Positions 16,418 to 23,317 of a stretch of DNA of 64,000 nt are shown one piece after another. The notes beneath the pieces are model-generated. The model was given only the letters and a program-made list of their open reading frames with translations, searched no databases and had not been told where the DNA came from. A program made the translations under genes and the position numbers. Each line of letters opens with the position of its first letter. Position 1 is the stretch's first letter. Origin of the DNA: Kribbella voronezhensis (GTDB taxonomy: Bacteria; Actinomycetota; Actinomycetes; Propionibacteriales; Kribbellaceae); contig NZ_SOCE01000001.1 in NCBI RefSeq assembly GCF_004365175.1, forward strand, positions 4,347,403-4,411,402. The letters are read 5' to 3'.

Positions 16418-16447
16418 GGCCCGGCCTCCTTGCGTGCGGGCCGGGCC
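16418..16447. terminator. Bidirectional terminator between NlpC/P60 and SDR genes
   Basis: Perfect 9-bp arms GGCCCGGCC / GGCCGGGCC with a 12-nt loop in the 55-bp gap between two convergent genes. Confidence 0.75.
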
Positions 16448-16468
16448 CGGTCCAGACCACCACCATGA

Positions 16469-17173
16469 CTAGACGAGCCGGTGTCCGCCGTCGGCGTGCA
16501 GAACGGTGCCAGTGATGAATCCATTGCGCAACAGGGCGATGATCGCCTCCGCGATGTCGTTGGTCCGCCCGATCCGCCCCACCGGCAGGCGGGCGGCCAT
16601 CGCCGCCAGGGTCTCGTCCTTGGCGTCTCCCGCGACGCCCTGCCAGATCGGGGTGTCGACCCAGCCGGGGGACACGACGTTGACCCGGATCGGGGCCAGC
16701 TCGACCGCCAGCGCGGCGGCCATCGAGCCGAGCCCGCCGTTCAGCGCGGCGACCATCGAGCCGCGCGGACCCGGCCGGTACGCCGCGATGCCGGACGTGA
16801 AGACGATAGACCCGCCTGGCTCGATCACCGGCGCGCCGTGCTTGGCGAGCAGCAGCGGGCCGATCAACTTGGACTCGATGGCCGACCGCGCGGCCGCCAC
16901 GTCGTACTCCCTGATCGGCTGGTAGCTGCCGGAGATGTCGGCGGCGGTGGTCACGATGTGGTCGACCGGACCGGTGGTCTTGAAGAGACGTTCGACGTCT
17001 TGTTCGTCGCCGACGTCCGTGACGACCTTGCGGACCGGGAGATCCACGGCTTCGAGCCGGTCCGCGGAGCGGCCCGCGATGGTGACTTCGGTGCCTTGAG
17101 CAACTAGTTCGGTGGCCAGCGCCAGACCCATGCCGGAGCTGCCGCCGACGATGACGACGCGTTCTTTTCTCAT
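16469..17173 (-). CDS. Atypical SDR family protein lacking the Tyr-Lys active site
   Basis: A 234-residue Rossmann protein. The cofactor-binding start is intact (VVIVGGSSGMGLALATELVA) with AGRSADRLEA after strand 2, and the C-terminal half is SDR-like (RVNVVSPGWVDTPIW, GFITGTVLHADGGHRL). The catalytic region is not normal: SIVFTSGIAAYRPGPRG keeps the Ser area, but the place of YxxxK reads GSMVAALNGGLGSM, with neither Tyr nor Lys. A group of actinobacterial SDRs with AxNG here exists as I recall, so the protein may be a sensor or act by another mechanism. It lies 25 bp downstream of the LysR gene on the same strand. Confidence 0.85.
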   Translation of the reverse strand: MRKERVVIVGGSSGMGLALATELVAQGTEVTIAGRSADRLEAVDLPVRKVVTDVGDEQDVERLFKTTGPVDHIVTTAADISGSYQPIREYDVAAARSAIESKLIGPLLLAKHGAPVIEPGGSIVFTSGIAAYRPGPRGSMVAALNGGLGSMAAALAVELAPIRVNVVSPGWVDTPIWQGVAGDAKDETLAAMAARLPVGRIGRTNDIAEAIIALLRNGFITGTVLHADGGHRLV

Positions 17174-17198
17174 GGTTCCGAGCCAACCAGTGGCTGGT

Positions 17199-18086
17199 TC
17201 AGAGATCCACGACGCGTTTCCTAACCGGCGTGAGGCCGGGGCTAACGAGTAGCGCGTGCAGGACAGGATTGCGGCTGTCGGTGCGCCACGCCGCGGCGTA
17301 CCGGGCGTGCAGGGGGCTGCCCTCGATTGGTCGCCAGAGCACGTCGTCGTCCGCGGCCCGGCGGGAGCCCAGCGTGATCGCGTCGCGGCGGACGAGCAGG
17401 GCTGAGCGGAGTTGCGAATGGCTCATCGTGGTCGGGCTGATCCGGAGTCCACCGAGGCGATGGATGGCGTCGTCGTAGAAGTCCGGTGCGGCCGCGCGGT
17501 TGATCCAGATCAGCTCGTGGGCGCGCAGTTGGGCGAGAGTGATCTCGGTGCCGGCGGCCAGTGGATGTGTTGCCGTCAGCAACACTCCTAGCTCCTCTTC
17601 GGCGAGGTGCTTCACGGTTGTTGCGGTGGGCAACGTTGCTGGGGTTCTGATCAGGGCGAGGTCGACGTCGCCGGATGCGAGCATGGCGAGCTGCTCGGCG
17701 GTGGTGCCGGCGACGGGGGTGATTTTGCAGCCGGGACTTCGTTGTGAGGCTAGGTTTTCGAGGGCGGCGGGCAGCCAGCCGGGGACGCCGTTGAGGAGAC
17801 CGAGGCGAAGTTGTGGCTCACCGAGACCTGCTGTGCGGCGGGTTTCGGTCAGGGCTCGTTCGGCCGCGGCGATGGTGCAGGTGGCGTGGTCGAGGAAGAC
17901 CTTGCCGGCGACGGTGAGCTCGACGCCGCGGCTGTGCCGGATGAGCAGGGGTGTGCCGATCTCGCGCTCGACCTGCTTGATCTGCTGACTGAGCGTCGGC
18001 GTCGAGATGTGCAGGTGCGCTGCGGCCCGCCCGAAATGAAGCTCCTCGGCGACGGCCACGTAGTACCGCATCTGCCGGAGCTCCAT
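17199..18086 (-). CDS. LysR family transcriptional regulator
   Basis: A 295-residue LysR-type regulator. The winged HTH covers residues 1-60: MELRQMRYYVAVAEELHFGR, AAAHLHISTPTLSQQIKQVE and the wing GTPLLIRHSRGVELT. The periplasmic-binding-protein-like effector domain follows (LRLGLLNGVPGWLPAALENL, then DVDLALIRTP). ATG at 18086 is chosen over the TTG nine bases upstream. Unlike most LysR genes it is not divergent from its target but precedes the SDR gene by 25 bp in one operon. Effector unknown. Confidence 0.9.
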   Translation of the reverse strand: MELRQMRYYVAVAEELHFGRAAAHLHISTPTLSQQIKQVEREIGTPLLIRHSRGVELTVAGKVFLDHATCTIAAAERALTETRRTAGLGEPQLRLGLLNGVPGWLPAALENLASQRSPGCKITPVAGTTAEQLAMLASGDVDLALIRTPATLPTATTVKHLAEEELGVLLTATHPLAAGTEITLAQLRAHELIWINRAAAPDFYDDAIHRLGGLRISPTTMSHSQLRSALLVRRDAITLGSRRAADDDVLWRPIEGSPLHARYAAAWRTDSRNPVLHALLVSPGLTPVRKRVVDL

Positions 18087-18496
18087 AGCGGTCAATGCTA
18101 GGTGGTTGGTGAGGTGGGGGTGGTGCGAGCTCGCAGGTACCCGACCGAGGTCGGCGCGGTCCGATCACGCCGGTCGACCAGCGATGGAGGAGCGGCGCTT
18201 TGGGATGGTCGGTCGAGCAGGTGACGGAGGAACCGCGAGGCGGGCGGTGTGCTGGTTGCCTGGGCATGACGGGTGCACCTGCGTAGTGCGCCGGGGAGGG
18301 ATGTCGACTCGGCTGACTTCGTCGTTCGAACCGCGACAGAGGAGCGGCGATGCGGGTGCCGCCCGTGCTGGTTGCCCGACCGAGACCGACGCGGCTCATC
18401 CTGCGGTTCGAGCCGCGACGGAGGAGCGGCGACCGGGGGGTGGGTGGGTCGAGCGGTGACGGAGGAACCGCGGTGGGGGCTCCTCCGTGGTACCGG
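18087..18496 (-). repeat. Array of five hairpins with a constant 9-nt loop, 3' of ppa
   Basis: A 410-bp gene-free stretch. Five copies of GAYRGAGGA occur at 18183, 18223, 18335, 18417 and 18458 (first base, + strand), all in one orientation. Each is flanked by complementary bases: 5-bp stems GCCGC/GCGGC (copy 4) and GCGGT/ACCGC (copy 5), 4 bp in copy 3, 3 bp in copy 2 and 2 bp in copy 1. The stems differ while the loop is constant. Read from the minus strand, as a ppa 3'UTR would be, the loops are TCCTCCGTC, which contains the anti-Shine-Dalgarno sequence CCTCC. Larger blocks such as GTGCTGGTTGCC also recur (18249 and 18364). Confidence 0.65.
18459..18488 (-). terminator. Possible ppa terminator or alternative fold of the hairpin array
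   Basis: Perfect 8-bp arms ACGGAGGA / TCCTCCGT with a 14-nt loop, starting 8 bp past the ppa stop codon. The left arm is the loop of hairpin copy 5, so the two structures exclude each other. Confidence 0.5.
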
Positions 18497-18985
18497 CTAG
18501 TGGGGTTCGGTCTTCAGGCGCTCGAAGGAGGCGCGGATCTCGGCTTCGGCGTCGGCTCGGCCTACCCAGGTGGCGCCTTCGACGGACTTGCCGGGCTCGA
18601 GGTCCTTGTAGACCTCGAAGAAGTGCTGGATCTCGAGCCGGTCGAACTCGGGCACGTGGTGGATGTCGCGCAGGTGCTCCTGGCGCGGGTCGCCGGCGGG
18701 GACGCAGAGGACCTTGTCGTCCGGGCCCTTCTCGTCGGTCATCCGGAACATGCCGATCGCCCGGGCCTTGATCAGGCAGCCGGGGAAGGTCGGCTCGGTG
18801 AGCAGGACCAGCGCGTCCAGCGGATCGCCGTCCTGGCCCAGGGTGTCCTCGATGAACCCGTAGTCGGACGGGTACTGAGTGGCCGTGAACAGGGTGCGGT
18901 CGAGCCGCAGCCGGTTCGTCTTGTGGTCCAGCTCGTACTTGTTGCGGGTGCCCTTGGGGATCTCGATGAAGACGTCGAACTCCAT
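18497..18985 (-). CDS. ppa: Inorganic pyrophosphatase
   Basis: A 162-residue family I (soluble) inorganic pyrophosphatase, which hydrolyses PPi to two phosphates and drives biosynthesis. The start MEFDVFIEIPKGTRNKYELD is typical, and the metal-binding signature DGDPLDALVL lies at about residues 54-63, with YGFIEDTLG before and LCVPAGDPRQEHLRDIHHVP after. Its length equals that of other actinobacterial enzymes. The ATG at 18985 is chosen; upstream in-frame codons give no conserved sequence. It is divergent from dacB with 50 bp between, and is followed by an unusual hairpin array. Confidence 0.96.
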   Translation of the reverse strand: MEFDVFIEIPKGTRNKYELDHKTNRLRLDRTLFTATQYPSDYGFIEDTLGQDGDPLDALVLLTEPTFPGCLIKARAIGMFRMTDEKGPDDKVLCVPAGDPRQEHLRDIHHVPEFDRLEIQHFFEVYKDLEPGKSVEGATWVGRADAEAEIRASFERLKTEPH

Positions 18986-19035
18986 ACGGCAGATACTGTC
19001 ACGGTTCGGACCGACCAAATGACAGGAGCAGCCCG

Positions 19036-20403
19036 GTGGCCCGTCCTCCTCGTGCGGTCTTCGTCACGCTTGCCGTGGCGCTGACCCTGCCGATCGCCCT
19101 CAGCGGAGCGGCAGGAGCGCAGGCAGTGCCTGGCCGGTCGCAGAGCGACAGCAGTACTACGGCTGCCCCACTGGTACTGCCCCCGGCGAAGACAGAGGGC
19201 GTCGCACCCACGGCCACCGGGGTACAGAAGGCGCTCGCCGCTGCGCTGGCTGACCCGTCCCTGGGCAAGCATCACGGGGTCTACGTGTACGACGCCTCGC
19301 GGGCGAAGACGCTCACGTCGATCGGTGCGACCAGGCCCTTCGTGCCGGCGTCCACGATGAAGCTGCTGACCACCTTGTCGGCTCTGTCGACGCTCGGGGC
19401 GGATCACCGGTTCACCACGAAGACTGTCAGCGCCGCGAGCGGCTCTGTGATCCTGATCGGCGGCGGCGACCCGCTACTGGCGGTGCGGCCGGGGGCGTCG
19501 GACGACTTCCCGAGGCGGGCCTCGCTGCAGGAGCTGGCCGCCGGTACTGCGCGGTCGCTGCGCTCCCAGGGCGTCGCCAGCGTCACCCTTGGCTACGACG
19601 CCGGCCTGTTCACCGGGCCGGCCGCGAACGCCAAGTGGGAACCGAACTACCTCACCGAGGGGATCGCCGCCCGTACGTCGGCGCTGTGGGTCAACGAGGG
19701 GCGGCTGTCGCCCGGTATGGCCAAGCGGGCTCCTTCACCGGCGCTCGCGGCAGCGACGGCCTTCGCTGGGCTGCTCCGGACCGCAGGGATCAAGGTGACC
19801 GGCAGCGTCAAGCCGGTGGCGGCACCGACGACGGCTGACGCGCTCGCTGAGGTCCAGTCGGCATCGCTCGGTGACATCGTCGAGTACATCAATCTGCACA
19901 GCGACAACGACGGTGCCGAGGTCCTGCTGCGGCAGGTGGGCATCGCGACGCAGAACGGTGGCTCCTACACGGGCGGCGTGAAGGGTCTGCGGGCGACGCT
20001 GGCCGGGCTGGGAATCAACGTGACCAAGGCGACGATCTACGACGGCAGTGGGCTGTCGCGGACGAACCAGGTGCCTCTCGAGGCACTGGCAGGCGCAGTA
20101 CGGGTTGCGGTGGCCAAGCCCGAGCTACGGCATCTCGTGAGCGGGCTGCCGATCGCCGGGTTCACAGGCAGCCTCGAGGACCGGTTCGCTGGTCCGGGGT
20201 CGGCGGCGGGCACAGGGCTCGTGCGTGCCAAGACGGGGACGCTCACAGGGGTGCACTCGCTCGCAGGACTGGTCCGGGATCGCACTGGGACGCTGCTGGT
20301 GTTCGCCGTCGCCACCGACAGCGCGCCGCCCGACAAAGCGCTCGACGCCCGCGCCGCGCTCGACCGGATCTCCGCCACCCTGGCGAACTGCGGCTGCGCC
20401 TGA
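19036..20403 (+). CDS. dacB: D-alanyl-D-alanine carboxypeptidase/endopeptidase (PBP4, S13)
   Basis: A 455-residue secreted penicillin-binding protein that trims or cleaves peptidoglycan cross-links. A signal peptide is visible (VFVTLAVALTLPIALSGAAG, cleavage near AQA). The three active-site motifs of family S13 are present: SxxK in PASTMKLLTT (Ser about residue 106), SxN in LHSDNDGAEVLLRQ (about 289), and KTG in VRAKTGTLTGVHS (about 399). The GTG start at 19036 has GGAG 8 nt upstream. It opens the conserved actinobacterial block dacB-DUF2342-tilS-hpt-ftsH. Confidence 0.94.
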   Translation: MARPPRAVFVTLAVALTLPIALSGAAGAQAVPGRSQSDSSTTAAPLVLPPAKTEGVAPTATGVQKALAAALADPSLGKHHGVYVYDASRAKTLTSIGATRPFVPASTMKLLTTLSALSTLGADHRFTTKTVSAASGSVILIGGGDPLLAVRPGASDDFPRRASLQELAAGTARSLRSQGVASVTLGYDAGLFTGPAANAKWEPNYLTEGIAARTSALWVNEGRLSPGMAKRAPSPALAAATAFAGLLRTAGIKVTGSVKPVAAPTTADALAEVQSASLGDIVEYINLHSDNDGAEVLLRQVGIATQNGGSYTGGVKGLRATLAGLGINVTKATIYDGSGLSRTNQVPLEALAGAVRVAVAKPELRHLVSGLPIAGFTGSLEDRFAGPGSAAGTGLVRAKTGTLTGVHSLAGLVRDRTGTLLVFAVATDSAPPDKALDARAALDRISATLANCGCA

Positions 20404-20464
20404 GCAGCGCTGCGACACGGGGTGATCTTCCGGCTCCCGACAGGCGCGTGTTGGACCGTGCCAC

Positions 20465-20470
20465 TAGGGT
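20465..20470 (+). promoter_or_regulatory. -10 box for leaderless metallopeptidase mRNA
   Basis: TAGGGT exactly 6 nt before the ATG at 20477. With the usual spacing the start point coincides with the start codon, and no ribosome binding site is seen. Confidence 0.55.
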
Positions 20471-20476
20471 CGAAAC

Positions 20477-21571
20477 ATGAGTACGGCGGAAGGCGATACC
20501 TCGACTGACATGGTCGATTGGCAGTTGGCGACCGTGGTGGCTCGGAAGCTGCTCCGGCCTGGTCCGGCGGTCAGCCGGGCCGAAGCGGACCAAGTGGTGG
20601 GCGAGCTGCGGCAGTTCGCCACGGACTCCGAGCAGCACGTGCGCGACTTCACCGGCCTGCAGGCCACGTCGGCCACCGCGCCGGTGGTGATCGTGGACCG
20701 GCCCGGCTGGGTGCAGGCCAACGCTGACGGTTTCCGGACCGTACTGCGACCGCTGACCGACAAGCTGCGCGAGAAGCAGGAGCGCAGCGGCAGTCTGTCG
20801 TCCACCGTCGGGCCCCGAGTGACCGCGATCGAGGCAGGCGCGCTGCTGGCGTTCCTCTCCTCCCGGGTGCTCGGGCAGTTCGACCCGTTCTACCCGGCCG
20901 AGCCCGACCCGTCGCGGCCGGACCTGACCGGGCGGCTGTTGCTGGTCGCGCCGAACGTGATGCACGTCGAGTCCGAGCTGGGCGTAGTACCGCGGGACTT
21001 CCGGCTGTGGGTCTGCCTGCACGAGGAGACGCACCGCGTCCAGTTCACCGCGGTGCCGTGGCTGCGGGATCACCTGCGGTCCGAGATCGCGTTGTTCCTG
21101 GACCAGGCCGAGTTGGACGCATCGGCGTACGCGGCGATGTTCCGCGAGGCTGTGCAGCGGCTCGGGCGCTCGGTGAAGGGCGAGGCCGAGCTGAGTCTCG
21201 TCGACCTCATGCAGTCGCCGGAGCAGCGCGCCGTACTGGACCGGCTGACCGCTGTCATGTCGCTGCTGGAGGGCCACGCGGACTTCGTGATGGACGGGGT
21301 CGGGCCGAGTGTGATCCCGACCGTGGACACCATCCGGGCCAAGTTCACCTCCCGCCGCACCGGCGGCAACCCGCTCGACCAGTTGCTCAAGCGGCTGCTC
21401 GGCCTCGACGCCAAGCTGCGCCAGTACCAGGACGGCGCTGCCTTCGTACGGCGTGTGGTCGACCAGGTCGGCATGGAGGGCTTCAACCGCGTCTGGACCG
21501 GCCCGAACACGCTGCCGACCAAGAACGAGATCGCCAACCCGGATGCCTGGGTCAGCAGAGTCAACGGGTGA
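20477..21571 (+). CDS. Zinc-dependent metallopeptidase, DUF2342 (F420 biosynthesis-associated) family
   Basis: A 364-residue protein of the DUF2342 family, annotated in actinobacteria as coenzyme F420 biosynthesis-associated or zinc-dependent metalloprotease. The zinc motif HEETH is at about residues 182-186 (FRLWVCLHEETHRVQFTAVP), and a second conserved acidic site follows in LEGHADFVMDGVG. There is no signal peptide. Its position between dacB and tilS is conserved in many actinobacteria; its substrate is not known. A TAGGGT -10 box 6 nt upstream points to a leaderless mRNA. Its 3' end overlaps tilS by 29 bp. Confidence 0.88.
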   Translation: MSTAEGDTSTDMVDWQLATVVARKLLRPGPAVSRAEADQVVGELRQFATDSEQHVRDFTGLQATSATAPVVIVDRPGWVQANADGFRTVLRPLTDKLREKQERSGSLSSTVGPRVTAIEAGALLAFLSSRVLGQFDPFYPAEPDPSRPDLTGRLLLVAPNVMHVESELGVVPRDFRLWVCLHEETHRVQFTAVPWLRDHLRSEIALFLDQAELDASAYAAMFREAVQRLGRSVKGEAELSLVDLMQSPEQRAVLDRLTAVMSLLEGHADFVMDGVGPSVIPTVDTIRAKFTSRRTGGNPLDQLLKRLLGLDAKLRQYQDGAAFVRRVVDQVGMEGFNRVWTGPNTLPTKNEIANPDAWVSRVNG

Positions 21572-22568
21572 GTACCGCGGCAAGCTGCATCCGTCGGTAG
21601 CCCGGGTCCGGGAGGCGGTCCGTACTGCGCTCGCCGACCTCCCGCGGGACACCACAGTGCTGGTCGCCTGCTCCGGTGGCGCCGACTCGCTCGCACTGGC
21701 GGCAGCGGCTGCGTTCGAGGCTCCGAAGCTGGGACTGAGCGCAGGAGCGGTCATCGTTGATCACGGACTCCAGGCCGACTCCGAAGACATCGCTGCGACG
21801 GCGGCCGAGCAGTGCAAGGCGCTGGGACTCGATCCCGTGCATGTACGAGCTGTCGAGGTCGGTGACGAGGGCGGGCCCGAGGGAGCCGCCCGGACTGCGC
21901 GGTACGACGCTCTGCGCGACGCGGCCGAGGAGGTGGGCGCCGACGTCGTACTGCTCGCTCACACTCGGAACGACCAGGCAGAGACGGTCCTGCTGGGCCT
22001 CGCTCGTGGCTCCGGTGCCCGGTCGCTGGCAGGGATGGCGCCGGTGGCAGGGATCCTGCGCAGGCCGTTCCTGGAGCTGTCTCGGTCGACTACCGCGGCT
22101 GCCTGCGTGGCATCAGGGCTCAGGCCGTGGCACGACCCGCACAACGACGACCCGAAGTACAAGAGAGTGCGAGTACGGCACGAGGTGCTCCCAGTGCTCG
22201 AAGAGGCGCTGGGGCCGGGCGTGACCGAGGCACTGGCCCGTACGGCGGGCTTGCTGCGGGCGGACGCGGACGCGCTCGACGTACTGGCCGCGGAGCTGGC
22301 GGAGACCGCGGTACGGCGTACTGACGGCGAGGTGCGGTGTGATGTTGGCCTCCTCGAAGGTGAGCCGGCAGCGCTCCGGACCAGGGCGCTGCGGCAGGCG
22401 GCGCTGGAAGCCGGTTGCCGCGCCAACGACCTCACCGCGGGCCACGTCGCGGCCGTCGACGCACTGGTGACGGATTGGCGCGGACAGCGCTGGATCGACC
22501 TGCCGCAAGGGATCCGGGCGGTCCGGCGGGCCGGATTCATCGTCTTGGCGCCGGGTGTGACACCCTGA
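21543..22568 (+). CDS. tilS: tRNA(Ile)-lysidine synthase
   Basis: A 341-residue N-type ATP pyrophosphatase that converts C34 of the CAU-anticodon tRNA(Ile) to lysidine, changing its specificity from Met to Ile. The PP-loop SGGADS lies at about residues 44-49 (VLVACSGGADSLALAAAAA). Further motifs are VIVDHGLQ, ARYDALRDAA and LLAHTRNDQAETVLLGLARG. The start is uncertain: the ATG at 21543 (MPGSAESTGEYRGKLHPSVA) overlaps the metallopeptidase gene by 29 bp, and no later ATG/GTG exists before the conserved part. hpt follows 4 bp after the stop, as in most actinobacteria. Confidence 0.93.
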   Translation: MPGSAESTGEYRGKLHPSVARVREAVRTALADLPRDTTVLVACSGGADSLALAAAAAFEAPKLGLSAGAVIVDHGLQADSEDIAATAAEQCKALGLDPVHVRAVEVGDEGGPEGAARTARYDALRDAAEEVGADVVLLAHTRNDQAETVLLGLARGSGARSLAGMAPVAGILRRPFLELSRSTTAAACVASGLRPWHDPHNDDPKYKRVRVRHEVLPVLEEALGPGVTEALARTAGLLRADADALDVLAAELAETAVRRTDGEVRCDVGLLEGEPAALRTRALRQAALEAGCRANDLTAGHVAAVDALVTDWRGQRWIDLPQGIRAVRRAGFIVLAPGVTP

Positions 22569-22572
22569 TCGC

Positions 22573-23124
22573 GTGGACGCGTCGGACATCGAGAAAGACC
22601 TGGCCCAGATTCATTTCACCGAGGAGCAGATCCAGGCGAAGCTGAAGGAACTGGCCGGCCGGATCGAGCAGGACTACGAGGGCAAGGACCTGCTGATCAT
22701 CGGCGTCCTGCGCGGCGCGGTGATGGTGATGGCCGATCTCGCCCGGTCCTTCAGCCGGCACATCGAGATGGACTGGATGGCGATCTCCTCTTACGGCTCG
22801 GGAACGAAGTCGTCCGGGGTGGTCCGGATCCAGAAGGACCTGGACACCGACATCACCAACCGGCACGTCCTGATCGTCGAGGACATCATCGACACCGGGC
22901 TGACGCTGACCTGGCTGGTCAGCAACCTGCAGTCCCGCAAGCCCGCCTCGCTGGAGATCTGTACGGCGTTCCGCAAGCCGGACGCCGCGAAGATGTCGGT
23001 CCCGGTGAAGTACGTCGGCCTCGAGCTGCCGGACGAGTTCGTCGTCGGCTACGGGCTGGACTACGCCGAGAAGTACCGCAACCTGCGGTGCGTCGCCACC
23101 CTCGCGCCGCACGTCTACTCCTGA
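22573..23124 (+). CDS. hpt: Hypoxanthine(-guanine) phosphoribosyltransferase
   Basis: A 183-residue purine-salvage enzyme that transfers phosphoribose from PRPP to hypoxanthine or guanine. The PRPP-binding signature is VLIVEDIIDTGLTLTWL (about residues 99-115); the dimer-loop region YGSGTKSSGVVRIQKDL and the C-terminal FVVGYGLDYAEKYRNL are those of bacterial HPRTs. It starts with GTG 4 bp after tilS and is co-transcribed with it. The order tilS-hpt-ftsH is a well-known conserved arrangement. Confidence 0.95.
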   Translation: MDASDIEKDLAQIHFTEEQIQAKLKELAGRIEQDYEGKDLLIIGVLRGAVMVMADLARSFSRHIEMDWMAISSYGSGTKSSGVVRIQKDLDTDITNRHVLIVEDIIDTGLTLTWLVSNLQSRKPASLEICTAFRKPDAAKMSVPVKYVGLELPDEFVVGYGLDYAEKYRNLRCVATLAPHVYS

Positions 23125-23317
23125 GGTCCGGCCCTGCGTCGAACGCCGGGCACTTATCAGGACTTGGTGACAGGCTGTAGACAGGGTCGTACCGTCGTTC
23201 GGTGACCCTCGTGGTGGGCACGCTTGCCCGACACGAGACACTTGGACTGGTATTGCCGTCACAAGCCCGTTATCCCGGGCCTGCTGAGCTAGGAGGGACG
23301 GGGCACCTGCCCTGATC

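Noticed and set aside
21568..21600. GTG start coupled (GTGA) to the DUF2342 metallopeptidase stop
   Set aside because: It opens a frame of only ten codons; tilS lies in another frame with an ATG at 21543.
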